Shown: piece after piece, positions 23,664 through 36,697 of the stretch
Numbering within the stretch: position 1 is the first letter of the stretch
How the letters are laid out: each line of letters begins with the position of its first letter
Translations under genes and position numbers: made by a program
From: Parus major
Lineage: Eukaryota; Chordata; Aves; Passeriformes; Paridae
Assembly (NCBI RefSeq): GCF_001522545.3
Contig: NC_031769.1
Span: 75,423,356-75,487,355, forward strand
Direction of reading: 5' to 3'
DNA: 64,000 nucleotides
The notes under the pieces: generated by a model
Told to the model about the DNA's origin: nothing
What the model saw: the letters and a program-made list of their open reading frames with translations, nothing else
Database searches by the model: none

Positions 23664-26600
23664 AGAGTGAAGAGTTGAAATATATATACAAAGGTTTGAT
23701 AGAAAGTGAACTTTAAATTCATAGAGTAGCAATCTGTATGAAGGATGCCCTGCTCCCAGCTTCTGTTCCCTTATTGCTCTACAGCATTCCTTCATTTTGG
23801 AGGAGAATCTTTCAAAGCATGCAGAAACCTTTTTTCCCTTCCTGGCTGATGCAAAAGACAAAGATATAAAAAAAAGAGAGAAACCAAGAACAAAAGGCAA
23901 ATCTCCTGTCACATGATCTACTGATCATTTTTTCAAGCATTCTAAGCTCGTTTCATCCAAATGATGCATTCATCAATCATCACAATTATTCACAGCCTAT
24001 TTGTCTTTACTTGTATCTTTATGCAGGGGGCTCCATAGCTTCTCAAAAAGGTTGCTAGGTTTTTCCTACACCATACTAGCTACAGAGGGCTGACAATAAG
24101 GCTGACTTCAAAACCAGCACTCATAGTTGTGTACAGAAAGCAACAGGCAGATATCTATGAATATCATTCACATCCTTCCTTAGGGTCTCTCCTGCATTTT
24201 CCCGTGGGTTCAAATACTTTTCCTGGATTTAAAATTTCATTATTGTGGACCAATGATACCAGACATTAGAGTTTTTACTTTAACAATTTACAGTGCTTAA
24301 TGCTGATAATTAACAGTAATTGTATGTGTATCACTTGCTGTTCTCTTGGTACAAGATTTTTTGGGAAGTTATTAACTAGGATTATCAGAAGCTTTTATAT
24401 AGACATCAAGCTTTGTGTTTTTGAAGAAAAACAATTGAAAGAGGCTTTTACAGGTAGCTGTGATTTACGTTCATGAATAAGCATTGGTTAATTTACATAG
24501 TCTCATCCCATACAAATGGTTGAAGCTAGAAGGCAAGTTTAGACATTTCAATTCAAACTGCGAACTACTCACTAAGATGGTATCTTTTTGAGATACCATA
24601 AAAGGCCCACTTAAGTGAGAAGGTTACTCTCAGTATACCTCACTTTTACAGTTAGAACATCAAAAGAAAGACTTTCTGCTTAGCCTCTGAAGAACAAAAA
24701 TATATTTTGTGAGTAGTGATGCATTCCCCACCATCAACAGTACCCTAATTCACCCTCCAAGTAGTTTTGTGGTAACTATTCCCAAACATTATTTATTCCA
24801 AAGAATTCAACTGTTGAAACAATTCTGACAAAGACACCAGAGTAAGTAACAGTAGCAAGTAGCAAAAGTAAACAAGCAAACCACTTCTACCTCCCATGCA
24901 CAGCGTGTAAAGGGTAACCACAGAATGGCTTGTAAGGGATAATTCAACAGAGCCAGGAAAGGTCTGGACTACATCTACCCCAAGCAAGCAGGAAACAACC
25001 AACCCTGCTTTTACTTGCAAAGAACGTAAGGAGGCAACTCCAATAAATACTGTGCTGCTCTTGAGATGAACAGAAAATCCTGTCTGTTCAAGAGGGCTAT
25101 AATAAAGAAGAGCAAGAAATGCAAGGGTAACACAGGGAAATTAAAGGAATACATACATCCTTGATTGACTGGAATATAAAAAACTGTGCCCAGTTTGGAG
25201 ACTGCACTCATTCATTCCCATGTAATGAAGCACCAGAAGTGTCAGAGTTCACTCAACTGCAAAAAAAACTGCTTGTGTTTTAAGATACTGATGTCACAGA
25301 TAGCCCATGCGTACCTTAATGCTGCCTCACTAACAAATCACAGCAATCTCTTCTTAGAGCAAAGAGACCATTTTGTAATCCCAAATGCATTTGCTGGCAT
25401 TATGCAACACACAAGCTTCAAATCCATGGGTGGCTTATGGTTAGCAGCAGGCAATCAGTGCTGACTTTCAGAACACAACTAAAATGTTACTGGTACTCTA
25501 TTCTTGAATACAGGCTGAGAATTTCTATAAATAAATAAATAAAGGATATCAGCAATGCAAAAGTCTTTCTTACCCTCTTATGTTTTTTAGCCCTTGGAAA
25601 ACAATTTCAAGCTGACATCTCAAAAATGAGTATGCTGACCTACTTGCAATTATAATACCACCCTGGGACAAATAGGGCACAGCTTTTTCAAATAAGTGTA
25701 AATAAAACAGAAAATAAGCCTACAGAATAGGTTAATATTTTGCACAAGAGCTAATGTTCAACAAAAAGCTGAAATCCGGCCAATTGATCACATGTTTCAT
25801 GTGCACTAGTGAACATTTATTGCTATTAACTTGTACCTGCAGAGAGGAAGAAAGAGGATATTCTTCCTTTGATTCTGAAGGTCACAAGGTGACCAAAATC
25901 CCATCTTAATGAAGACTATGGTGACGTTGCAAGTGTCACAGCTTCCACCAACCTTTTCAAAATGCAATGTTGGAAAGCACAGGGAAGAAAACTGAAGTAA
26001 TACCACCCAGGCTTCATAGACTATGTCAACTCAATTAGAATGGTATTTTGGCAGTACTGAAAGATTACATATTGAAGGCTGGGTAGCAGGCCAAATAACT
26101 TGACTAGAATATTTCGCCAAGCCACCTACATTAAAACTACTTCCCTGTACTTTCAGTGTGCCATAAAGGAAATCTGTTGTTTCAGGCCTTACGAGGCTGT
26201 TTAACAGAGGTATGAAATATTGACTATTCCAAGCACTGAAGATCTACTAGACATGCATTAAACAAGGAACATCCCTCGTTAACCTTCAGACTCCAGAGCT
26301 GCCAAAGGGGAACATTTGTTCTCCAAGAATGTAGGCTCCAGATGTAGCCAAAGTGCCTTCCCTATGTACCAATGTACTTCAACCCACAAAACACCTGTAC
26401 TCCAAGCCTGGAACCCAGACACAGGTCCATCTGCATTCTCCCACCTCCAAGGTTGTACAACTGGTACTGGCAGCAGTGGAAAGGAGGGAGAAGACAGCAT
26501 GTAGGTGTCCCCACACACAACGCTGTTTTATGGGCCTGTAGCACATTGCACACAGGAGCAAATCAACATCCAGACTGCACACAGAGCTGACCACAGCACC

Positions 26601-28825
26601 ATTACAGGATATGAAGATAGTCACATACCCTAGGTGGAGGTGGACAGGAGAAATGTACACGCCTGCACTACCACCTCAGCCAGGGAGGAGAAACGGGCTC
26701 TCCTTATGTGCAGTCCATCTCATTCCATAGCAGCTAACTGGATGTCAGAGAAAACTGGGGCTTACATAAGATCAGCTCAAGAAGCCACTTACAACCTTCA
26801 CAATTCAATAAAGCACACCACTGGAGCACCTGGTTCTTTCCATTGACAACAGGAATTAAGAAAACTAGTTCAGATGCAGCCATCCATGATCTGGAGGCAA
26901 AAAAAACAGCCAAAGGAATCGCCCCCCAGTGTACAGCACTGAAACTTCAAACTCTCAGCACCTCTGGACAAGACTGACAATTATGCCATGCCAGTCATGC
27001 ACTATCCCCCCAGACTTTCAGCCTCTGTATTGCAGAAGGCAGTAGTGACAAAGCTGCAGTTTCTCCCAGCAACTTTTAGGGTTTAATTTCACTCAGTGTG
27101 TATGTATGCATAACACATACACTACACATATATTACACACATGCACTTACATGTGCCTGTGAACTCCATGAACACTGGATGAAGAGATCCTTTAGCAGCA
27201 GCACCGAATGAAAGATACCATGGCAGAACTCAGTCGACCTCATGAAAAATAAAAAAATCTCAGTTCTCTTCCATGAGTTTCTTTTGCTGTTTGATGCAGA
27301 GATTTTGTTCACACTTAGCTTTTCCAAAAAGTTCTCCCTCTCCAAAAATGCACCACAGTATAATGAAACAAAACATTTATCAAAGGAGCAGATGAGCTCT
27401 CTTGCAAAAGCCTCTGTGAATATTAGAAATTTGAATTTCTAATTGCTGTTGTTAATTGATAAAATAATAATTCTAAATTTTTTTTGCTACTTTGTATTTT
27501 GATCTATAAAAGCACTCACTCATCATTAATACAAATCAATTTGACAGATTCATCAGAAAAGTCTTGATTTTCATTTCAGCCTTGATAATTAGTGGTTCTA
27601 TTTTATTAAAAACCAGCTCTGCGTGAAGAGATGGCTTCACACAACTGCCTGTTTTAAACAAATACCTCCCACAGGCTTTCATGCTTCTTTCTGTCACTGG
27701 GAGAGGGAGAATATTCCCTTCACCTAATGTTCTGATGCTTACAGACCTCAGCAATCACTAGCTTGTAACATTCCCCATCTCCTTCAAATAGACAGCAATA
27801 CCACAGAATTTGCCAGCAATGCCCAATATTCTCTCCTCTTTATGGCATTACTGGTCTTAGATAAATTGCACTATGTCTTGGAAAGTATCACATTTGTTTC
27901 CTGCAACATCTTTACCTATGCCTTTTCTCCAATCCAATAACTTGCATAAGTCAACAGCCTAAAATGAGCAGCACAATTTTCATGAGGACTCTCCCATTTA
28001 ACTGACAACCCCCTCATTATACAAACCCAAAAGGTTTCTCTCCAAAACACAAGACAGAAGCAGTTCATTGAAGCTGGATGACTCTCAGCAGGCAGGTTTG
28101 AGAAGGCTGCTCCATACAGAAGTGCTCTTCTCTCTGTGACAGGCAATGATAGCCACTGTTCCCACAGAACTCCCTAGTCTCATCTCTTAAGTTGCAAGCA
28201 TGCTCTCATATTCTGCTCCTGCAGAAATGCAACAACACATTGCCTAACACAGCACTCCAGTCAGTCTCAGTGGGACATGCAAGAAGCAGGAATGACACAG
28301 ATATAATTTCTCCCATGACAGTAAGTAGCAGCACTTGGTCTGAAAAGACACTGCAGCTCAAGTTAAGTTATGAAGGATTATAGAAAATCACTACCAATCC
28401 ATGCGGAGGGAAAAATACCGAACACACCAGGAAACAAACACCTGAATCGCTCCCATGGTCTAAGGGACAGAAAGACATGGCTGATTTTCTACCAGACTTT
28501 GATGACAGATCCCTAAGTCTTAACACAGATCTGCCTTAGGCAGGTTAAGTCTTTCAAGGTTTAAAGGCCTAATGAGATCCATTTTTAAACACACCAAAAA
28601 AGACAGTTGGAAAGTGCAGAATCACTGTGCTTTTGCGACAAGTCAGAACACAAACAGTTCCTTCTGCGGAGGCCACATATGCCAAGAAGGACTAGGCTCC
28701 AGCTCCTGGCACTTGAGCAGCACTTAAGTTTTCATTCTCTGGATGGAAATTACAACACTGCTGATCATTTGCACTGCAGTCAAGTTAAGAAATCAACTCT
28801 CATAGTCAGAAAAAGTTAAGTAAAT
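23664..28825. other. Non-coding DNA, no supported gene
   Basis: I see no named repeat or gene. 26280-26560 is somewhat GC-richer and open in several frames on both strands, which argues for low stop density rather than a specific protein. A TA/CA-rich patch lies near 27100-27140. Confidence 0.4.
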
Positions 28826-29140
28826 GTGTCATTCATTACCGGAAACCTTCTCCCAGATATCCAGTGACAGGATGTGGGAATGGTTCACAGCTGAGTCAGG
28901 GGAGGCTCAGACTAGATACACAGAAACATTTCCTCTACCAAGAGGATCAAAAACACTGTCTAACACTGGAACTAGCTTCCTAGAGGGGTGGTCAATGTCC
29001 CAAGCCTGACAGTATTTAAGAGGCACTTGGACAATGTCCTTAACAACATGATTTGACTTTTGATCAGCCCTGAAGTGGTCAGACGGTTGGACTGAATGAT
29101 CACTATATACGTTCCAATTGGAATGTTCTATTCCATTTAT
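28826..29140 (+). mobile_element. CR1 LINE 3' end, plus strand
   Basis: The block follows a CR1 3' end from the last part of ORF2 (CCAGTGACAGGATGTGGGAA) through GTTGGACTGAATGATC. It ends in a TTCCAATTGGAATGTTCTAT tail, characteristic of the subfamilies whose tail repeats are TTCTATT-like. The coding frame is dead and the copy is 5'-truncated. Confidence 0.9.
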
Positions 29141-29194
29141 CAGACATTCAGTGTTCCATTCAAGGAACATTCTTTTATATGCAGATCACCTTAC

Positions 29195-29364
29195 CTGAAA
29201 TGAATGGTCTTAATTGAAGTTCAGGACATTCTCTTTCTTGAATTTGTAGTGTTGGGGTTTTTTTTGTCTGATACAAGTCAGGCATTGAGGCAGCACTGGA
29301 AATGACTATCTCTAGAAATGTCCATCTCAGAACACTCAAGTGATCTCTTGCCATCAAATTTGAG
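29195..29364 (-). CDS. Tentative internal coding exon, unidentified protein
   Basis: This is among the best splice-bounded open segments in the window. The acceptor is TGTTGTTTTTTCCATAAG and the donor TTTCAG|GTAAGG, which is close to consensus. Only one of three frames is open (56 codons). It has a hydrophobic helical first half and a Lys/Thr/Glu/Pro-rich second half. Phase is 1 nt in and 1 nt out. It lies about 55 bp left of a CR1 end. No family is recognised. Chance cannot be excluded. Confidence 0.35.
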
Positions 29365-31459
29365 CTTATGGAAAAAACAACAGTCAGCTGAGAAAAAGTA
29401 ACCTTCCCATTAACAACCTTCTCTGTTCTGTCTCAAATAGCAAAACCAATCAGAGTCAAGAGCAGTTTAGGAAAAATGGTTTTATTTGACATTGAAATGG
29501 ACTGGGAAGTTCAGAGGATAAACTGTGTCCAAAGTAAGGGGCTGACAACATCCCACAGCCATCTCAGGAACCACCTGACCCCCAATGCCACAGTGCCCCA
29601 CACTTTACACACTTCTCATCCAACACCCTCACTTTCAGCAAGTGGCACTTTGGAAAAGCACGCAAGCTTGCACTGACTGCTGACCAGTGATGCTGGCCAG
29701 CAAGGGACCAGTTAACAATACGAATTTCACAAGCCCACAATTACAAAACAGATATGAGTAAGTACACTGTTGGCAATTAGAGGTCCAGCTTTATTTTATT
29801 TATTCTAGTATAAGAACAGATGTTGTAGCTTTTCAAAGGTTTTCACAACCTTAATTGTTGACCTTAATTGTTGTTAATCTTTCCCATGAAGTGGAGACAG
29901 ACGGACGCCACCAGTATTTGTGAATAAGATTGTGAGCTGCAGGGTATAAATAATAAAAGATAGTATTGTCTGCCTTCTCTCTCCTGTATGAAATACAAAG
30001 GTATTGGGACTGGCCAGCAGCATGGAAGAAAATGAATGAACAAGTGACTCAGCTGTTTTATTTATTTTTTTTTAAGGATGCATCTGCTACAGGGTTGAAC
30101 CTTTACACTGACATTTCTTCCCCTTCCTCAGGAATGGGTGAAGCTTCCCAAGTGCCAGCGAAGGAAGTGCTGTATTTAGCCTTCACGAAGCCTGAAACAG
30201 CTGATACACAAAGCACCCTGTCCACCTCATTGAGTATCACTAAAGCTGTAGTATTAAGCAGCCAAGTGTTGAGTTTCACAGGGCAGTATTAGGTTTCATA
30301 AACAAGTTCTCAGACTGGACAAGAAAGCATCATTTAATTATGTGCTAGAAACATTTCAAAAGCTTCCCACGTCTTTTCCTTGTTGGGAAGGAGGGAAGCC
30401 TTCCTGACTTCTTATTGAGGTGTGGAAATTTCATATCCATTTTTTTGTTGCAGAACTTGGAGATCTAAGTTTTCTAACCAAGAAGTACATTCCTCAGACT
30501 TTGTTCTGCCAAGTATACTCAAAGATGTTAACTTGGTGTCCCAGTAATTTGAGACCAGGCAACACAGAGGAAGGACACAAGTTCAGAAATCAAACCCAGG
30601 ATGTACTGATGCAGGCATGCCCTATAACCCAAGGCAGGAGCCACAGAAGTCAGAACAGTGAAGATTAATTTCATGCTTATGGCGCCTTGAAACAAATTCC
30701 CAGAGTCAACTTGGGGCATAAGACTTAACCCAAAGACCAGACTAGAATGGCATCATCTAACAGCTCTGCTACAAAATACAGGAAATTAAGTCTTTCCCCC
30801 ACCTCTCAAATCAAAACTTGCCTTAACTGCAAACATCTTCAAGGATTCTTGACATAAAGAAAAGGTAAGGGCTGTTTTCGTTTTAGTTCCTTAAGAGATG
30901 TTAAATTTGTTCATTAAAAAAGCCAAAATAGATAAGCCAAGCAGGCACCATGTATACTAAATAACTGTGCACACATTACATTTCAAGAACAGTATTAATA
31001 GATTGTTTTAAATCGCACAACGGAAATAATTCAGTCAAGATTTCTACAGGAAAGCATCAAACTACACAACAGTTAATGGCTGTATATACCCTGTCATACC
31101 TAAAGGGATTTGGACATGGCATGAAAGATGCTAAGTTATGTTTTTGGAAATGAGTTCAAGGTAAATCCAGGGAACTTAGAAATCAGCAAGAAACTTATTT
31201 TCTGAGAGAACTAGCTAAAACTAGATAATACAGACATCAATAATCAACAAGATAGCATGAGCAAATGTCACTACAGCTTCTGCAGAAGTTATGACTCAAA
31301 TACACCCAAAGTTTATGACATTGCATGAATGAGACACAAGTGGGCATCATCTCTAGGGACTTTTAGAAGGACCTGAGCTGGTGTAGCTTGCAGGAGTGGT
31401 TCCCCCCTTAACACCCAGCTAAAGGATAACAGTTAAAGGTAGGAAAACTTTTTCCATAC
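29365..31459. other. Non-coding DNA, no supported gene
   Basis: AT-rich sequence with no recognisable repeat. It would be an intron between the candidate exons at 29.2 and 31.5 kb. Confidence 0.4.
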
Positions 31460-31746
31460 AAGAAGTCTTCAGAATTACCATAGCGGCCACTTTTGAACAT
31501 ATCATTAAGCTCTCTGAAATGCGACAACCAGGGAGGTGACGCAAACTTTGCCAGCAGGATGGTGTGTTCCATCAGAGCTTCATGCAGAGCACAGCACAAA
31601 GATCTCATGATCATAGCAAAAAAAGGTAGCCAAAAGGACAACTCTGATTTAATTTCCACAAACTCAAGCCAATGTTCTAGAAAATTAACCTGGCCTGTGT
31701 GTACCACTGAAGTGTCAGGAGTCTGAAGTCTTGTTTGAAGTATCAT
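31460..31746 (-). CDS. Tentative 287 nt internal exon, unidentified protein
   Basis: This is the longest candidate exon. A very good acceptor (CTCTCTCTCTTCCCTCTAAG) is followed by 95 open codons on the minus strand. The frame has a Trp/Phe/Leu-rich helical character and three CpG-containing codons. The donor chosen for phase (ACTTCTT|GTATGG) is mediocre; an alternative at 31479 (CTATG|GTAATT) would break phase with the next exon. Open frames of this length also occur elsewhere in the window on both strands, so length alone is not proof. No domain is recognised. Confidence 0.3.
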
Positions 31747-34700
31747 CTTAGAGGGAAGAGAGAGAGAAGGAAAAAAAAAAAAGCAGACAATGTCTCACAA
31801 ATAAATACAGCATTAAGAATCAAGGAACAAGCAAAGCAGAATCATGACAAGTCATTAAACCCAGGGCACACCCACTTCTTGAAAACTGTGGGCTGATAAG
31901 ACATTGAAAGGGTAAAACAGAATTAGAAAGAGTACAGAGAAGAGAAATTCCTAAAGCAGAAACTAACAGTCCTGGATCATTTGGCACAGAAAACAGACAG
32001 CTGAAGGAAAAGAAGGCAGACATTGAATCAGTTATAGAGGACATGGAAAAAGTGTCCAAAGAATAACCATTGCCTCTCAAAAGAAAAACTTCAGAAAATC
32101 TGAAATCGATAGGAAACATGAAAATCTTTCCCACGGGGTGACTGAATTTATGAATGTGTTAAAAAAATAACAATAATTTAGACAGGCACTGGAGAAAGCA
32201 CATAAGGGATACAATGATAGTAACAGATGTACACACTCCAGATAAATGCAGCATAGCTCACCATGAAGCAGAAGGGTCTAAAAGCAGAAAAGCAGAAAAA
32301 CTCCTTGCAGGCTTTCTACCTAAGCAACTGCAATTAAAATCAATATTTTTCTTTTTTAATTAATATTTCTGTCTGAGAATTGTGGGTGCTAATGGGGATG
32401 GTGGTGAAGAAAAGCTGGAGGAACAGCCACATCACCGTGTGCCAAAGCACTACCTCAGCACTGCCACACTGCATCCTCCAGAAAACACTGCACCAATCTA
32501 ACAGATTTGCACCTTTAACAATTTGGCACAGACCTAAAAGCTACAGTTGCTAGGCATCCTCCATGTAACATTTACTTTTAACAGCAAGTCCTGCAGGCTG
32601 CTGCAGTGTGCAGAAGGTAAAATACCTATAGCCCACAAGCTGACAAGCACATGCTGAAATGCTGGCTCTCTACAACAAGGTAATCCGCTTCGCCAAAGTG
32701 CCCCTCCCACTATTTCTCTGGGAATTTACTACATCCATGATGGAATACATTTTAGCACTGAATACAAAAGGTACTGTTTTCATAAGGGGCATCTAGGAAG
32801 AACCCCCCTTTGCACTTCAGGCCAGGACAAGAGTAAATTGAAACCTAAGTTTTAAAGAACATGATTTCTGCACGATTAAGGAAAGCTGATTAAGTCCTCC
32901 CAAAATCACAACTTAAGGCAAACACCATACTGAATGCTCCTAAGAGACCACAGCCTTGAACACCTCTTAACAGCTTTTTTATTTTGAAAAAAATGTAGAT
33001 CTACTTTCAAAACAGCATGAGAGTCACAACACCAGATAGATTCTGGCTTTTTCATGTTCTCAAAATAGTATGCTAGAAAGACGTCTACAAAAATAGAAAT
33101 TTTAGGTGCATTTCACTTTCATCTCAAGCATCAGCTTGAGTCTATCCAACACAGCATTTGCGTAAAGCTACATAAAGCATTCCCTCATCCACAACCCCAC
33201 TCTGATCAGTGACAGAAAATTGTGATCTGATGAGGCCAATCACTTGAAAGCACTCCAAGACCAGAGGATTTGAATGCTGGAGCATGCTTGTCCCTTCCCC
33301 GTCACCCCACACACACTGTGAACTGAGAAATTCAGATTCCTCTAACTTGCTGCACTGAAATCCAAGTGATCTAGTAGAAAGTGGCAGCCAGCAGCATCAC
33401 CAAAAATAAAACCACCAGAAAGAAACTAGCAAAGCGTTAAGTAATGCTTTGTTTCAGGAGGTTAAATGTGCAAGTTATTTTCACTGTACCTCTTGACTCA
33501 GAAAAGCAACAGCAGCAGCAACAAATTTCAGGAACCATACTCCCTTCTCCTCTGTGCCCAGGAGGCAAACCAAGGGAAAAGCAACTGTCATCAAACAGCC
33601 CTATGCTCCTTGACTGCCCAAATTCACCCTCACTGCCCTTCTGTGTGGCAGAGTGAAGCTCACTCAGTGTGTCAGGGACAGCATCACTCCTTACCTCCTG
33701 CTCCCTGCCTTCTAGGAATTTCCCAAGCCAACACTGGAGGATTAAGAGCTATAATGCTGTTAAACACTGCAATATCAAAATGTGAACTAAAGCACATAAA
33801 GCCTGCCTTAAGAAGAGGGGTATTTTGGGGTGGGATTTTCTGGGTTTTTTTGTTTGGTTTGTTTTTTTTTAACCTCTGGAAAAGCATCTAAGGAAAACAG
33901 TGAGGAAGCAGTGTCAAAACTAGCAGCTCTGCAAGCAAAACAGCAGGGTTTACATGTGCATTGCAGCCTGCCTGCTACTTCAGATTACTTACTGCAGAGC
34001 AACAAGTCATTCCCTCCCTAATTGGGTCCCATTCTAAAATAGTCCCGTTATTTTTAGTACAGTACTTAAGTATCTGAACTGTGCCCTGTACTGCCAAAGC
34101 TGGCATGCGTCCCTGGCCATACCAGAAATTCCGTTATTAAACAAGAACACACATGCCACATACCCAGGGCAACGTTTGTTCTTCTGCCTTGTCTTTAGTG
34201 GGCGACTTTAAACATTAACAGCCAGCCAAAAATGGCACAGGCTTATATACTAATTCTTCATTTAAAGCCTCTCTCCCAGCTACTGCGCAACAAGAGAATC
34301 AACCAGGCAAGGAAAGACTGAGGGCTGCAACATCACTTATTAGTTAGAGACAGTCAGGTTTTTTTTAGGGCACAGATACACAGATAGAAGACAAGAATGG
34401 GATGGTTTTATCTCCATTTTGCTTGGTTTGCATCCATACAAGTTCCAGGGCACTGGAGGAAAGCACTAGAACGCACTCTATCTCACCCCTCTTCTGTCCC
34501 CTTCCACTCTGCACATACATTACTGATTAAATTTAAACTAGTCAAGAAACAAAAGGCCTGTGTTAAATATGTTTACATACACCACAGAAGGAGGATTATG
34601 TAAGATCTGTCTCACAAACAATATGCTTCTTCTGAAGAAGAAATGAGATGATCAAAGCAAGATTTGTGCATGTTTCCAAGTCATTCTTCCCACCTTCCAT

Positions 34701-36598
34701 CACAGGGGTGACAACCGTCCTGCAGAAAGCTAATTCTGGAGCAGAGCAAAATCCAAAATATCCATAGGTTGCTCCAACAGTGACTTACCTGTCACTGTGA
34801 GCTGACTGTCCCTCACCTTGTGCTTCCAATATAATCTCTTTTTTTGTTAGACCAGGAAGAAAAAGTTCCCAGGAGGAATTTACTCTGTCCTTTTACCAAG
34901 TACTTTGCAGCAAGGAAGTCAACTCTATGAAAGAGCTTTAAAGACAAAATCCCAACCTGAAAAACGGCTCCCAGCCAACAAAAATTTGTTAGTCTCTAAT
35001 ACCACTAGACCATCTGTTCTTGAAACTGTACGTTCCTTTTCAGAAGGGTTCTTATTTTGTGAACAGCATTAGCATTGTTCACTCTCTCCACTCTGTCAAC
35101 ATCCCCTTATCCAACATGCTTCTAGATCTGGTGGTGTCACAAGACTAAGCCTCTAGTTTATCATATCATTACCTAGTCCTTTTGGGTTCATTAGTATATT
35201 TCATAACTTTCTATTTTCAATTATTCTAACCTCAGACAGCAGCAGAAGCAATATATGTAAAATCTTTCATGGCTTCTGAATTATGGCTGAGCTGATCAGG
35301 GGCACCAACTAAATGTTGTTCTCAAACCCAAGTCTGACAAAAAAGCTGAGGCAAAAATTCAGCCTTTCGGCATTTGCCCTTTAACTATCTCAGTACATTG
35401 ATTCTGGATGAAAGAACTTGCTTTGTATTTGAAGAGAGCTTTCTGCCACTGAGTGTTCGTTCTCTCTCATCTTCAGTTTTTAGCTAATCCTCAGATCCAA
35501 GATATTTAAGCTTTGCTGTTGCCCATACATGACAAAAAGCAAGCAACAGTCAGTCTGTCTTGCTAGGTAAAGAGGTCAAGCAAAGGCCATCCATCTGCAC
35601 TCCACTAAAAGAGCAATAGCCTGCAGACAATTATTGCAATACCGAACTAAGTGAAAGTGAAATAAGAGACATCAAAAATTCTTTCTGTAATTCCACAGCA
35701 ATAAAATAATGATTAAGGGAAAGGACAGTCAACTCATCACTTTCTCAAAAAATCTACAGGTAATAAGACCAAAACAAAAACACAAAACAAAACAAAACAC
35801 CCAAACTACTATTTTCTATTTACTATATTCAAAACTACCCAAACTACTAGCTGATTTTCATGAAACTCAGTAATGAATTGAACAGTTTGGATTTTTTTAA
35901 AAAGCTTCAAATCATTAATAGTTATTTTTGAAAGTCCAAAGTGGATTGCAAAGGTAGCAGAGGCTGGAGAATAGCAAACAGTGATTTCCCACAGAAGTGG
36001 AGGGGAAAAAAGTGGAAAGAAAAACATTAAGAATGATATTTGTTGCTTAATTCGCACATTTACCATTAAATGCATTTGTAGCACGAAGAACAAAATAAAA
36101 GACTGAACTCAACAAAAATTGGCTGTTCATGTATAAGCCAAGTCAAACCAACCCAGCAGCCTAATATGTCAGAATAATGTATTCTAGGAACACAGAAGCA
36201 GTCAACACTGAATCTGAATCTTGCGTTAGCAAATCCACATCAAAAGATTCAAATTGCATCCTTTAAAAAGATAAGAAAAAATTGTCATACTGTTATCAAT
36301 GCAAACAGTCGTGGCAGATTTGAAAGTGACTGAATAACTGCACTGTCTTATATTTGCTTGGAACATTAAAAAAAATATTGAAATACTCACATAATAGCCT
36401 GACATACTGAATAACCTCTGCAGAGATCTGCCCTGGTCCCACACTATTCTAACACAAATGAACTAGATAATGAAGAAGAAAATGACACTTATTAAACTTG
36501 GGGAAGCTGCTAACTTAAAGCAGTCAGCTTGCTGAAAGACTTAACTCAAAGCAAGTTTTAGAAACTGGAAAATTCTTTGTTGAGAAAGAGGCAAATAC
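31747..36598. other. AT-rich non-coding DNA
   Basis: No gene, RNA or named repeat is seen. Confidence 0.4.
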
Positions 36599-36697
36599 CA
36601 TAGAAGAATGTATAGAGCAACATATGTGAGAATCATGAAGTAACATCTCTGCTCTACTTTTGGCTAATAAAGCTTCCAGCACAAAGCGGTACCCAAA
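36599..36697 (-). CDS. Tentative 99 nt internal exon, unidentified
   Basis: There are 33 open codons on the minus strand between TTTTCTGATATTTGCTGAAG and TATG|GTATTT, phase 0 at both ends. It has an Ala/Leu/Arg helical start followed by His/Cys/Ser-rich residues. The donor is weak. It is reported because its phase fits both neighbours. Confidence 0.2.

Noticed and set aside
26279..26660. Several overlapping open frames on both strands
   Set aside because: Openness in many frames at once reflects low stop density, not a specific coding sequence.
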